DNA of 64,000 bases from Candidatus Binatia bacterium (GTDB taxonomy: Bacteria; Desulfobacterota; Binatia; UBA9968; JAJDTQ01): NCBI GenBank assembly GCA_951813575.1, contig OX638375.1, positions 4,008,752 to 4,072,751 of the forward strand, given 5' to 3'. Below the pieces are notes generated by a model that worked only from the letters and a program-made list of their open reading frames with translations, was not told the DNA's origin and did not search any database. The translations under genes were made by a program, and so were the position numbers. Below are positions 57,432 through 64,000 of this stretch, piece after piece. Each line of letters begins with the position of its first letter. Positions within the stretch are counted from its first letter, which is position 1.

Positions 57432-58283
57432 TCAGAACGTGCGCGCCATCCACCGCACCTCGCCGATGATCTCGGCGTCATCAGGCCATGCGACGGCTTC
57501 CCGGTCCGGTCGATCGCTTGCCAGCAGCCACCCGTGGTCCTTGTCCCTGGCGGCGCGCTTGACCATGGGGCCCGGCGCGGTACGCAGCGCATAGATGCGT
57601 CCTGCCCGCCTCCTCCGCTGAGCCCGATTGACCAGCACCCAACAGTTCTCGGGCAGCGTGGGTTCCTTGGAGTCACCGTGGACCCTGAGGACCAGGCAGC
57701 GGGAGGGGTCCAATCCCTGCCGGCGAAGCCAGTCGCGTCCGAACCAGAGTGTCTCCGGGGCCGTGAGCGGATCGGTCGCCGCCACGTCATACCCGGCGTC
57801 GAACTCGCCGATCTGCACCGGACGGGCCGCGGAACGGTCCGCGGGCGTGTCCGTGTAAGAAACCGGTATCTCGGCGTCGCCGGCGGATTCACGCTTGCCC
57901 GCGCCGCGTTCACGCAGCAGCGCGGCCAGATCCTCGCGCAGGGCGCCCCGCAATGAACTCGCCTCGGTCCGCACGATGCGGACGATATCTTCCTCGAAGG
58001 AGGTCGTTTTCCCCTTCCCGCGAGAGTCGGCGCCGGCCCCCCTGCCGCGTTCTTCGAACAGCCGCGCCAATGGTACGCCGAGAAACTCCGCCAATTTCTG
58101 AAGGTGAGTGAGCTTCCACTCGTTCCTTCCGTTCAGCAGATTCGAGAAGTGGCTGGGTCGGATGCCGATGGCCGCCGCGATCTGGCTCTTCTTTGCCCGT
58201 CCGAGTGATTTCTCGTCGTCAATGAAATCTCTGATCTGGTTCCTGGGGTGACGCGGATCTGGCGGGACACTCTTCTTGCGCAT
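57432..58283 (-). CDS. XRE-family transcriptional repressor with S24 (LexA-like) peptidase domain
   Basis: A 283-residue regulator. The N-terminal helix-turn-helix is KSQIAAAIGIRPSHFSNLLNGRNEW (about residues 35-60). A variable linker rich in charged residues follows. The S24 self-cleavage domain has RVHGDSKEPTLPENCWVLVN, where the Ser of the Ser/Lys dyad normally sits in GDSMEP (Met is Lys here), and MVKRAARDKDHGWLLASDRP for the Lys. It resembles phage and damage-responsive repressors. The ATG at 58283 is chosen because upstream codons are not conserved. It is convergent with the DMT permease gene and lies downstream of ssb on the same strand. No prophage genes are adjacent. Confidence 0.84.
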   Translation of the reverse strand: MRKKSVPPDPRHPRNQIRDFIDDEKSLGRAKKSQIAAAIGIRPSHFSNLLNGRNEWKLTHLQKLAEFLGVPLARLFEERGRGAGADSRGKGKTTSFEEDIVRIVRTEASSLRGALREDLAALLRERGAGKRESAGDAEIPVSYTDTPADRSAARPVQIGEFDAGYDVAATDPLTAPETLWFGRDWLRRQGLDPSRCLVLRVHGDSKEPTLPENCWVLVNRAQRRRRAGRIYALRTAPGPMVKRAARDKDHGWLLASDRPDREAVAWPDDAEIIGEVRWMARTF

Positions 58284-58526
58284 TGCAGCCACCCAATAGG
58301 GCAAAAAATGTGCAAATGAGGTTTATCGCGGTGGTAGTGAAATATGGGCACTCCCATGCGCGTATATGTGAATTGCGGAGGCCGGATACAGCGCACCTCT
58401 TCAGGGCGGGCGACAAACTCATGACGGCTGGACGGTGGAGGAGTGTCGCCGGGGGCGAAAGTACCAGCGGGGAGACGGCCGAGCCTCGGTTGGGCCGGCG
58501 GGTTCGGGTGCCGGAGGGCGAGGGCC

Positions 58527-58952
58527 CTAGAACGGGATGTCGTCGTCGATGGGCGGCGACTGGAACGACGGCGCGGGGTCGCCGAAGCCTTGATCCTGCG
58601 TCTCCTGGGAAGCACGGGCGCCGCCGGCGCCGCCGAGGAAGTCGACCCGCTGGGCGACGATCTCGGTGGTGTAGCGGTCCTGGCCGTTCTGGTCGGTCCA
58701 CTTGCGGGTCTGGATCCGGCCCTGGACGCATACCTGTCGTCCCTTGGCCAGATACTGTCCGCAATTCTCAGCCTGCTTTCCCCATACGACGATGTTGTGC
58801 CACTCGGTGCGCTCCTGGCGGTTGCCGTCCTGGCCGACCCAGGACTCGTTGGTGGCGACGGAGAAGTTGGCTACCGCGCGGCCGCTCTGCGTGAAGCGGA
58901 CCTCCGGATCCTTGCCAAGGTTCCCTACGACGATTGCAATGTTCACTGCCAT
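58527..58952 (-). CDS. ssb: Single-stranded DNA-binding protein
   Basis: A 141-residue SSB. The OB fold opens with [22 protein letters not shown] and continues [27 protein letters not shown] and [13 protein letters not shown]. The C-terminal acidic tip DDDIPF is the canonical partner-binding end. A short Gly/Gln linker joins them. Length is near the E. coli protein (178 aa) but with a shorter linker. It has a plausible sigma-70 promoter 42 bases upstream and lies divergent from tctC. The neighbouring S24 repressor is 243 bases downstream. Confidence 0.95.
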   Translation of the reverse strand: MAVNIAIVVGNLGKDPEVRFTQSGRAVANFSVATNESWVGQDGNRQERTEWHNIVVWGKQAENCGQYLAKGRQVCVQGRIQTRKWTDQNGQDRYTTEIVAQRVDFLGGAGGARASQETQDQGFGDPAPSFQSPPIDDDIPF

Positions 58953-58993
58953 GACGACCTCATCCCATTAGACGGCGTTTGCGTGGACCCTGG

Positions 58994-59022
58994 ACCTTAT
59001 CGCTTGCGCCGCCGGTAGTCAA
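58994..59022 (-). promoter_or_regulatory. Candidate ssb promoter
   Basis: On the minus strand TTGACT (59017-59022) and TAAGGT (58994-58999) are 17 bases apart, and the -10 lies 42 bases before the ssb ATG. The -35 is strong, the -10 weak. It is divergent from and adjacent to the tctC promoter candidate. Confidence 0.35.
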
Positions 59023-59038
59023 TATTTGCTTGCGACCC

Positions 59039-59067
59039 TTGACAAGCACGGGGGACACTCATAAAAG
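59039..59067 (+). promoter_or_regulatory. Candidate tctC promoter
   Basis: TTGACA (59039-59044, consensus) and TAAAAG (59062-59067) are 17 bases apart. Transcription would start about 105 bases before the tctC ATG, leaving an AT-rich leader (tgttttgttgccctctttcc) in which no riboswitch was recognised. Confidence 0.45.
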
Positions 59068-59180
59068 GTCATGTTTTGTTGCCCTCTTTCCCATATCGGC
59101 AACCAGTGACATTACTTTAGCGCCATACACCGATCGAAACCTGCAGCAAACGATTCCGACGAAATTACGGGAGGATTACC

Positions 59181-60164
59181 ATGCGCAATCTGCTGACCAG
59201 AATCCTGTTGGGCGCCGCCGTGCTCGGCTTGGCCGCGAGCCTGCCGCTGTCCCAGGCCCAGGCCGCCTTTCCCGACCGGAACATCACCATCATCGTGCCG
59301 TTCTCCCCCGGCGGCGGTTACGACGGAATCGCCCGCGCGGTTGCCCGGAGCATGAAGAAATACGTGCCCAAGGGCGTCAACATCATCGTCAAGAACGTCA
59401 CCGGCGCCGCCGGCCGTCGTGCCTCGGTGTTCATGTACCGGGCCAAGCCCGACGGCTACACCATCGCCCACTTCCAGGCCTCCGGGATGCTCGGAGACCA
59501 GATGCTGTCGGACACGCCCGTCGGCTTCGAGACCAGCAAGTTCACCTGGCTCGCCCGGGTGGGGGCGGACGCCTTCGGCCTTCACGTCTCGGCCAAGGGC
59601 CCCCACAAGTCCATTGAGGATCTGCAGAAGGCCAAGCGTGTGACTTGGGGGGTCGAAGGCATCGGCGTGGGACGCTGGATGGGCTCGTTTCTGGCCGCCA
59701 AGGCCTACGGCATCGATTTCCACGTGGTGGCCGGCTACCGCGGCACGGGCGAGTCGCTGCCGGCGCTCCTGCGCGGCGACTTCGACGTCTGGGCCCAGCC
59801 CATCGACCACAACTCCGTCATCTCCTATCTCGGGACGGATCTCCGGCCGGTGGCCCAGTTGGACAAGAAGCGCGCGGTCAACGCCCCCGACGTAAAGACA
59901 TCCTACGAGACGGGTCAAAACCTCTCCTTCAGCGACCTGCGCGCCTTCGGCGGCCCGCCGGGGATCCCCGCGGACCGAGCCCAGATACTCGAAGACCTCC
60001 TGCTCAAGGCCATGAGAGACGATCTCTACATCGCCTGGAAGAAGCAAGCCTCTGCCGTCCTGGTGGAGGGGCCGGGATCCAGCGTGGCCCAGGACCTCAA
60101 GTACTACGAGGACCTGTTCCGGGCGAATCTCGAGGAGATGAAAAAAGCCGCCAAGGCCAAGTAG
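59181..60164 (+). CDS. tctC: Bug/TctC-family periplasmic substrate-binding protein
   Basis: A 327-residue secreted binding protein for a tripartite tricarboxylate transporter. A signal peptide, MRNLLTRILLGAAVLGLAAS then LPLSQAQA, ends before AFPDRNITIIVPFSPGGGYD, the standard Bug opening (FPxRxITxxVPFxPGG). NIIVKNVTGAAGRRA is the second conserved loop. The rest is a two-lobed fold, DFDVWAQPIDHNS and so on to a Lys-rich end. It captures a carboxylate and passes it to TctA-TctB. GGGAGG precedes the ATG. It is the first gene of tctC-tctA-tctB. Confidence 0.92.
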   Translation: MRNLLTRILLGAAVLGLAASLPLSQAQAAFPDRNITIIVPFSPGGGYDGIARAVARSMKKYVPKGVNIIVKNVTGAAGRRASVFMYRAKPDGYTIAHFQASGMLGDQMLSDTPVGFETSKFTWLARVGADAFGLHVSAKGPHKSIEDLQKAKRVTWGVEGIGVGRWMGSFLAAKAYGIDFHVVAGYRGTGESLPALLRGDFDVWAQPIDHNSVISYLGTDLRPVAQLDKKRAVNAPDVKTSYETGQNLSFSDLRAFGGPPGIPADRAQILEDLLLKAMRDDLYIAWKKQASAVLVEGPGSSVAQDLKYYEDLFRANLEEMKKAAKAK

Positions 60165-60185
60165 GGCGCCAGAGGCCGTTCGGAA

Positions 60186-60222
60186 GCCGACGCGGCCGGG
60201 GTTCAACCCCGGCCGCGTCGGC
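60186..60222 (+). promoter_or_regulatory. Intercistronic stem-loop between tctC and tctA
   Basis: GCCGACGCGGCCGGGGTT and its complement form a 17-bp perfect stem with a tiny TCA loop. No T-run follows (gcttgtcgtg), so it should not end all transcription. Such GC stems between a binding protein and its permeases usually protect the 5' mRNA and lower downstream expression. Partial attenuation is possible. Confidence 0.6.
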
Positions 60223-60274
60223 GCTTGTCGTGAAACATCGCGAACCGTAAGGGCCACGTTCGAGGATCGAATAC

Positions 60275-61768
60275 ATGTGGGAACCTTTGATGCAAGCCAT
60301 GGGTATGCTCAGCGAGCCCATGAACCTGCTGGTGCTGGCCGTGGGCGCCGTGTCCGGCCTGATCCTGGGAGCGCTCCCGGGACTGTTCCTGGCCGGCCTG
60401 ACCATCGGCATGACATTTACCTTCGGGTGGGACGCCGAGACCGCCATGTTCCTCATGGCGGGCATGATGGGGGCGGCCACCGAAGGAGGGTCGGTTCCCG
60501 CGATCCTGTTGAACATTCCAGGTGAAGCGCCCAACGCCGCCACCTGCTTCGACGGCCACCCCATGGCCCGCCGGGGCGAGGCGGGCCGGGCGGTGGGCCT
60601 GGCCGCGGCCTCGTCCTTCCTGGGCGCCGTGGTGGGCATGTGCTTCCTGATGATCCTGATCCCCTTCGTGAAGATCATCGTGCTGTCCTTCGGCCCGCCC
60701 GAGTTCTTCATGCTGGTGGTGTTCGGCCTCCTCACCGTGGCCTACGCCGCCCGGGGCAATATGCTCAAGGGGCTCGTGTCCGCCGGCATCGGCGTGCTCC
60801 TGTCCCTCATTGGCTTCAGCCCCGTGCACGGCGTGCTCCGGTTCAACTTTGGCAGCGACAACTACCTGTGGGACGGAATCCCGCTGGTGCCTTTCTTCAT
60901 CGGGCTGTTCGCCATCGCCGAGCTGGTCAACCACGTGCTGCGGGGCGATACCATCGCCGAGGGCGGCCAACGTCTCAAGGTGGGGTTATTCGGAGCCTTC
61001 AGGGGATTCCTGGAGGTGTTCCACTACAAGACGACACTGGTGCGGAGCTCGGCTATCGGGATCCTCGCGGGCATCATTCCGGGCATCGGCGGGGTGCTGG
61101 CCAACTTCCTGTCCTACTCCATGGCCGTGCAGTTCTCCAAGAACCCGGAAAAGTTCGGCACCGGCACGGCCGAGGGCATCATCGCCTCCGAGGCCTCCAA
61201 CGACGCCAAGGACGGCGGCGCCCTGCTGCCCACCATCATCTTCGGCATTCCCGGCAGCGCCGGCATGGCCGTGCTCCTGGGCGCCTTCATCCTCCACGGG
61301 CTTCAGCCGGGGTTCTTCTTCGTTCGCGAGCACATGGACATCGTGTTCGTGCTGATCTTCGGTTTCGTGATCTCCAACTTCCTCGCCAGCCTCATGGCCG
61401 CGTTCGGCGCCGACATCCTCGCCCGGGTCACCACCCTGCGGGTGGGATACGTGGTCCCGGCCGCGTTCCTGCTGTCCGTCGGCGGAGCCTACGCCGCCCG
61501 GGAGAACGTCTGGGACATCGGCATCGCCATCGCCGCGGGCGTCATGGGTTTCGCGTTCAACCGGTTCGGTTTCTCGCTGGTCACGCTGGTCATCGGCTTT
61601 CTGCTGGGGGTTCGCGCCGAGCTGTCCTTCGTGCAGTCGCTGCAGATCTCCGCGGGGAGCTACGCCATCTTCTTCACGCGGCCCGTCACCATCGTGCTGA
61701 TGCTGCTGAGCATCCTGTTGCTGTGTCTGCCGTGGTTGACGAGCCGGAAAGCGAAGGCGTCGTCATGA
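60275..61768 (+). CDS. tctA: Tripartite tricarboxylate transporter large permease TctA
   Basis: A 497-residue membrane protein with about twelve helices. The TctA landmarks are GLILGALPGLFLAGLTIGMTF near the start (G-x-L-P-G), GAATEGGSVPAILLNIPGEAPNAAT with the conserved P-G-x-x-x-x-A-A-T turn, IIPGIGGVLANFLSYSMA, and ASNDAKDGGALLPTIIFGIPGSAGMAVLLGAFILHG. A second copy of the P-G-S-A-G motif is seen in that last segment, reflecting internal duplication. It carries the substrate delivered by TctC using an ion gradient. Stop and tctB start overlap (ATGA). Confidence 0.92.
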   Translation: MWEPLMQAMGMLSEPMNLLVLAVGAVSGLILGALPGLFLAGLTIGMTFTFGWDAETAMFLMAGMMGAATEGGSVPAILLNIPGEAPNAATCFDGHPMARRGEAGRAVGLAAASSFLGAVVGMCFLMILIPFVKIIVLSFGPPEFFMLVVFGLLTVAYAARGNMLKGLVSAGIGVLLSLIGFSPVHGVLRFNFGSDNYLWDGIPLVPFFIGLFAIAELVNHVLRGDTIAEGGQRLKVGLFGAFRGFLEVFHYKTTLVRSSAIGILAGIIPGIGGVLANFLSYSMAVQFSKNPEKFGTGTAEGIIASEASNDAKDGGALLPTIIFGIPGSAGMAVLLGAFILHGLQPGFFFVREHMDIVFVLIFGFVISNFLASLMAAFGADILARVTTLRVGYVVPAAFLLSVGGAYAARENVWDIGIAIAAGVMGFAFNRFGFSLVTLVIGFLLGVRAELSFVQSLQISAGSYAIFFTRPVTIVLMLLSILLLCLPWLTSRKAKASS

Positions 61769-62286
61769 AAGGGTCTACGCTCCTCGGTGTGATCCTGGTG
61801 TTCACGTCGCTGCTGTTCTTCGGGTGGTCGTTCTCGTACGGCGGCATGGCGGGCTTCGTGCCGCTGGTGCTGTCGTTCCCGACGGTGGCGCTGGCGATCC
61901 TGTGTCTGGCCGGCGAGCGCTATCCCCGCATCATGTCGGCCTTCGAGGTGAGCCTTGAAGACGTCCTCACCTCGGCCGCGGGAGCCGAAGGCAGCATCCC
62001 CGGTGAGGAAGTCCAGACAGGCCCCAAGGCCGGCGAGATGGGCCTCATCACCCGGATGTTCCTGTGGTTCTTCCTTTTCGGGCTGCTCGTCTTCATCACC
62101 GGGTTCTACATCTCCACCCTGGTGTTCGCCTTGGCATTCACGCGTTTGCAAGGCGGCATCGGTTGGCCCGGAGCGGTCTTCATCACCGCCCTGGCGCTGG
62201 GGTTCTTCTACTTCATCTTCGAGGAAACGCTGGCCGTGGACCTCTTCGCTGGCGTCATCTTCGGAGCCTTCATCCCGCCGCTGTAA
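61765..62286 (+). CDS. tctB: Tripartite tricarboxylate transporter small permease TctB
   Basis: A 173-residue protein with four membrane helices: LLGVILVFTSLLFFGWSF, FVPLVLSFPTVALAILCL, LITRMFLWFFLFGLLVFITGFY with ISTLVFALAF, and AVFITALALGFFYFIFEETLAV. An acidic loop of about 40 residues (EVSLEDVLTSAAGAEG and onward) separates helices 2 and 3. TctB pairs with TctA. Its ATG overlaps the tctA stop by 4 bases. The 3' end runs into the repeat-rich gap. Confidence 0.87.
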   Translation: MKGSTLLGVILVFTSLLFFGWSFSYGGMAGFVPLVLSFPTVALAILCLAGERYPRIMSAFEVSLEDVLTSAAGAEGSIPGEEVQTGPKAGEMGLITRMFLWFFLFGLLVFITGFYISTLVFALAFTRLQGGIGWPGAVFITALALGFFYFIFEETLAVDLFAGVIFGAFIPPL

Positions 62287-62367
62287 GGGCCGCGCCGCGT
62301 TCTGCTTCGGCCGGGCCAAGGGCCATAACCAAGACCGGGCCTCATCACGCGGGCCCCCACGCCGTCA

Positions 62368-62500
62368 TCACCCCGTGCCCTCCACCTCCGCCATCCGAAG
62401 CCCCCATTTCCGTCACCCCGTGCCCCCACCTCCATCACCCCGTGCCCCCACCTCCGTCATCCCGTGCCCCCACCTCCGTCATCCGGAGCCTCCACTTCCG
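62368..62500. repeat. 22-bp imperfect tandem array leading into a REP unit
   Basis: Six units follow in register: 62368-62391 (24 bp), 62392-62412, 62413-62434, 62435-62456, 62457-62478 and 62479-62500. The core is tcaccccgtgcccccacc. The next unit in phase is the REP palindrome itself (tcaccccgggcttgaccc from 62501), so the array ends exactly where the palindrome begins. Confidence 0.85.
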
Positions 62501-62622
62501 TCACCCCGGGCTTGACCCGGGGTCCAGGCATTGAACCGCTGCCCGCCGTATCATCGCCGTATCCCGTTGATGGGACCACTCCCCTCCCGCCTTTCTGGAC
62601 CCCGGGTCAAGCCCGGGGTGAC
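62500..62622. repeat. Paired REP palindromes (locus C)
   Basis: Units at 62500-62527 (gtcaccccgggcttgacccg...) and 62595-62622 (ctggaccccgggtcaagccc...) are opposed and nearly identical to the pair at locus A. The 67 bases between them are unique. Both arms feed directly into tandem arrays on their outer sides. Confidence 0.87.
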
Positions 62623-62764
62623 GCAGAGGCGGCCGGGGGTGACGCAGAGGCGGCCGGGGGTGACGCAGAGGCGGCCGGGGGTGACGCAGAGGCGGCCGGG
62701 GGTGACGCAGAGGCGGCCGGGGGTGACGCAGAGGCGGCCGGGGGTGACGCAGAGGCGGCCGGGG
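62618..62764. repeat. Seven perfect 21-bp tandem repeats
   Basis: Seven head-to-tail copies of a 21-bp unit with core gacgcagaggcggccggg start at 62618, 62639, 62660, 62681, 62702, 62723 and 62744. They are uninterrupted and identical, so the array is young or actively homogenised. The first copy overlaps the last five bases of the REP unit (ggtga). Being a multiple of three, it reads Gly-Asp-Ala-Glu-Ala-Ala-Gly in one frame, but no gene is supported. Confidence 0.95.
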
Positions 62765-62840
62765 ATGATGGGAGGGTGGGGCCGCGGGGTCGAGCGTGAA
62801 AGGACGGAGATGATGATTCCGTTTGACGGACGTAGCGACC

Positions 62841-63941
62841 CTACAACGCGACCCAGCGCTGTTCCGTGGATGATTCCAGGGCCGCGTCTAGCACGCGCTG
62901 GGCGGCGAGGCCGTCGGCGAAGCTGGGTGAGGCGGGGGTGCCGTTGCGGATGGCTTCCACGAAGTCGCGGGTGAGCCTGCCGAAGATGAACTCCCCTTGA
63001 GCGCGCTGCGGGTCCGAGGCGTCGAGCCCTTGGGTGTAACGTTCCGGGACCTCCAGGGGCTCTGGTGAACGGGTGTCGTCGCGGGCGCCCCACAGTTGGC
63101 CGCGAATCCAGCCTTCCACGTTGCGGTCGAAGGTGAACCGCAGCATCCCGGCGTCGCCATAGATCTCCAGGTTCTGGTAGTTGCTCTTCCGCGCCACCGC
63201 GCTCAGGCGGACGCACGCCGAGGCGCCGCCGGCGAGCCGCGCCATGAGCGTGAAGTTGTCGTCCACCGTCACCAGCCGGGCCACACCGCCCTCGTCCAGC
63301 CGCTCCGGTATGAAGGTGTCGGCATGCCCCCAGAGGCTCTCGAACTCGCCGACGAGCCAGCGGAGCCGGTCCACCACGTGCACGCCGATGTCGCCGAGAA
63401 CGCCGAAGCCGGCCAGCTCCCGTTGGTGGCGCCAGTAGTGGGTCTGGCCCGGCGCCGCGCGGTTCTCGCTGAACCAGCGGCTCTCCACGTGGAGCACCCG
63501 CCCGCCCACGTAGCCGCCGTCCATGAGCTCCTTCATGTAGGCCAGCGCCGGGATGTGGCGGTGGTTGAACGCGGTCATGTGCACGCGCCCGGCCGCGCCG
63601 GCCTGGTCCAGCATGCCTTGGGCCTCGGCCGCGTTCATGGCCAGGGGTTTCTCGCACAGCACATGGAGGCCCTTCGCGAATGCCGCCGAGACCATCTCCG
63701 CATGGAGGTGCGGCGGCGCAACGATGCTCACGGCGTCGAGCCCTGGGTGGGCCAGTAGCGCGCGGTAGTCCGTGTACACGTGGGGCACGCCGAACTTTCC
63801 GGCCGTCTCCTCCGCCTTTTCCTTCGTCCGTTGGCAGAACGCCACCACCTCCGCTGCCTCGGTGGCGCCGTAGCCCTGCAGGTGCTGGATGCCGAAACCG
63901 CCGCCGATAACGCCGACTCGCACAGGTTGGCCCGTTGTCAT
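62841..63941 (-). CDS. Gfo/Idh/MocA family oxidoreductase
   Basis: A 366-residue NAD(P)-dependent oxidoreductase. The Rossmann motif is RVGVIGGGFGIQHLQGY near residue 8. The conserved C-E-K-P-L is in GLHVLCEKPLAMNAAEA (K contacts substrate and nicotinamide), and the N-H-R-H of FNHRHIPALAYMKELMDGG lies in the substrate region, with GVLGDIGVHVVDRLRWL (G-x-x-x-D-x-G-x-H-xx-D) further on. These act on sugars, inositols or biliverdin-like compounds; the substrate is undecided. The gene's start, at 63941, lies 59 bases inside the window's right edge, so its upstream partner is not visible. Confidence 0.9.
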   Translation of the reverse strand: MTTGQPVRVGVIGGGFGIQHLQGYGATEAAEVVAFCQRTKEKAEETAGKFGVPHVYTDYRALLAHPGLDAVSIVAPPHLHAEMVSAAFAKGLHVLCEKPLAMNAAEAQGMLDQAGAAGRVHMTAFNHRHIPALAYMKELMDGGYVGGRVLHVESRWFSENRAAPGQTHYWRHQRELAGFGVLGDIGVHVVDRLRWLVGEFESLWGHADTFIPERLDEGGVARLVTVDDNFTLMARLAGGASACVRLSAVARKSNYQNLEIYGDAGMLRFTFDRNVEGWIRGQLWGARDDTRSPEPLEVPERYTQGLDASDPQRAQGEFIFGRLTRDFVEAIRNGTPASPSFADGLAAQRVLDAALESSTEQRWVAL

Positions 63942-64000
63942 GATTCCTCCTGTTGTCCCATGTGACGCGCTTGGCTCACGGTTCAGGTCCTTATGGGAGT

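Larger units (their letters stand above)
62287..62840. other. Gene-free repeat-rich gap between tctB and the Gfo/Idh/MocA gene
   Basis: This 554-base stretch holds two tandem arrays and a REP pair (listed separately) and no credible gene. Open frames crossing it are short-period Gly-Asp-Ala-Glu-Ala-Ala or Pro-rich translations of the repeats, with no start site or database-like motif. Confidence 0.8.

Noticed and set aside
57432-58952. Prophage suggested by an S24 repressor and SSB
   Set aside because: No integrase, replication, packaging or structural phage genes are adjacent; the flanks are transport genes.
62618-62764. Possible CRISPR array
   Set aside because: Units are 21 bp, contiguous and identical with no spacers; it is a simple tandem repeat.
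62464-62799. Gly-Asp-Ala-Glu repeat protein gene
   Set aside because: The frame only translates the 21-bp repeat and the REP palindrome; no ribosome site or conserved end.

Overview
The window is GC-rich DNA from a Gram-negative bacterium. This is supported by a complete PspA/B/C/F phage-shock module with a -24/-12 promoter, a MacA-MacB efflux pair, a tripartite tricarboxylate transporter with a periplasmic binding protein, and an outer-membrane barrel fragment. Palindromic repeats whose translation reads HPGLDPGSR occur in pairs; they are best known from alphaproteobacteria. The gene content (UbiD, GSTs, nitronate monooxygenase, HyuB, polysaccharide deacetylases, CoxMSL-type hydroxylase) fits an environmental, metabolically versatile lineage. 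I cannot name the taxon from sequence alone. No rRNA, tRNA or CRISPR array was recognised.

Region by region. 1-2.5 kb: end of a UbiD decarboxylase, a GST and a flavin disulfide reductase. 2.5-10.6 kb: an accessory island, visibly less GC-rich than its flanks. It starts with a dead IS3-type orfA remnant. It then carries three co-directional genes: a nuclease-like/DGQHR/HEPN protein, a radical SAM enzyme and a GHKL (Hsp90-like) ATPase. A convergent NYN-domain nuclease and an AbiU2-like HEPN protein follow. This is the best candidate for an undescribed defence or nucleic-acid modification system. 10.6-22 kb: a YfcG-type GST, the psp module, an MFS carrier, a MOSC protein, a mannose-phosphate enzyme, a GtrA-fused glycosyltransferase, AlkA, and a RES/Xre toxin-antitoxin pair.

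22-28 kb: a catabolic block in which two paralogous polysaccharide deacetylases flank nitronate monooxygenase, a HyuB-gamma fusion and an enoyl-CoA hydratase. 28-30 kb: a small accessory patch with a DUF5678/retropepsin pair and a broken STAND-like NTPase. 30-34 kb: macA, a frameshifted macB, a 210-bp MITE and a frameshifted secreted protein. 34-50 kb: single metabolic and repair genes (GST, two VOC proteins, Tag, DoxX, ApaH, QueG, ornithine cyclodeaminase family, AMP-ligase, flavoprotein-ferredoxin pair, HicAB, beta-propeller, two exporters, MazG, cupin, hydroxyacid dehydrogenase). 50-64 kb: two DMT permeases, a CoxM-CoxS-CoxL operon, a binding protein without a signal peptide, an S24 repressor, SSB, the tctCAB operon and a Gfo/Idh/MocA oxidoreductase.

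Three gene-free gaps (about 39.9, 51.3 and 62.4 kb) hold paired REP palindromes, and short 21-23-bp tandem repeats grow directly out of the palindrome ends. Functions are inferred from recognisable motifs; no database search was run.
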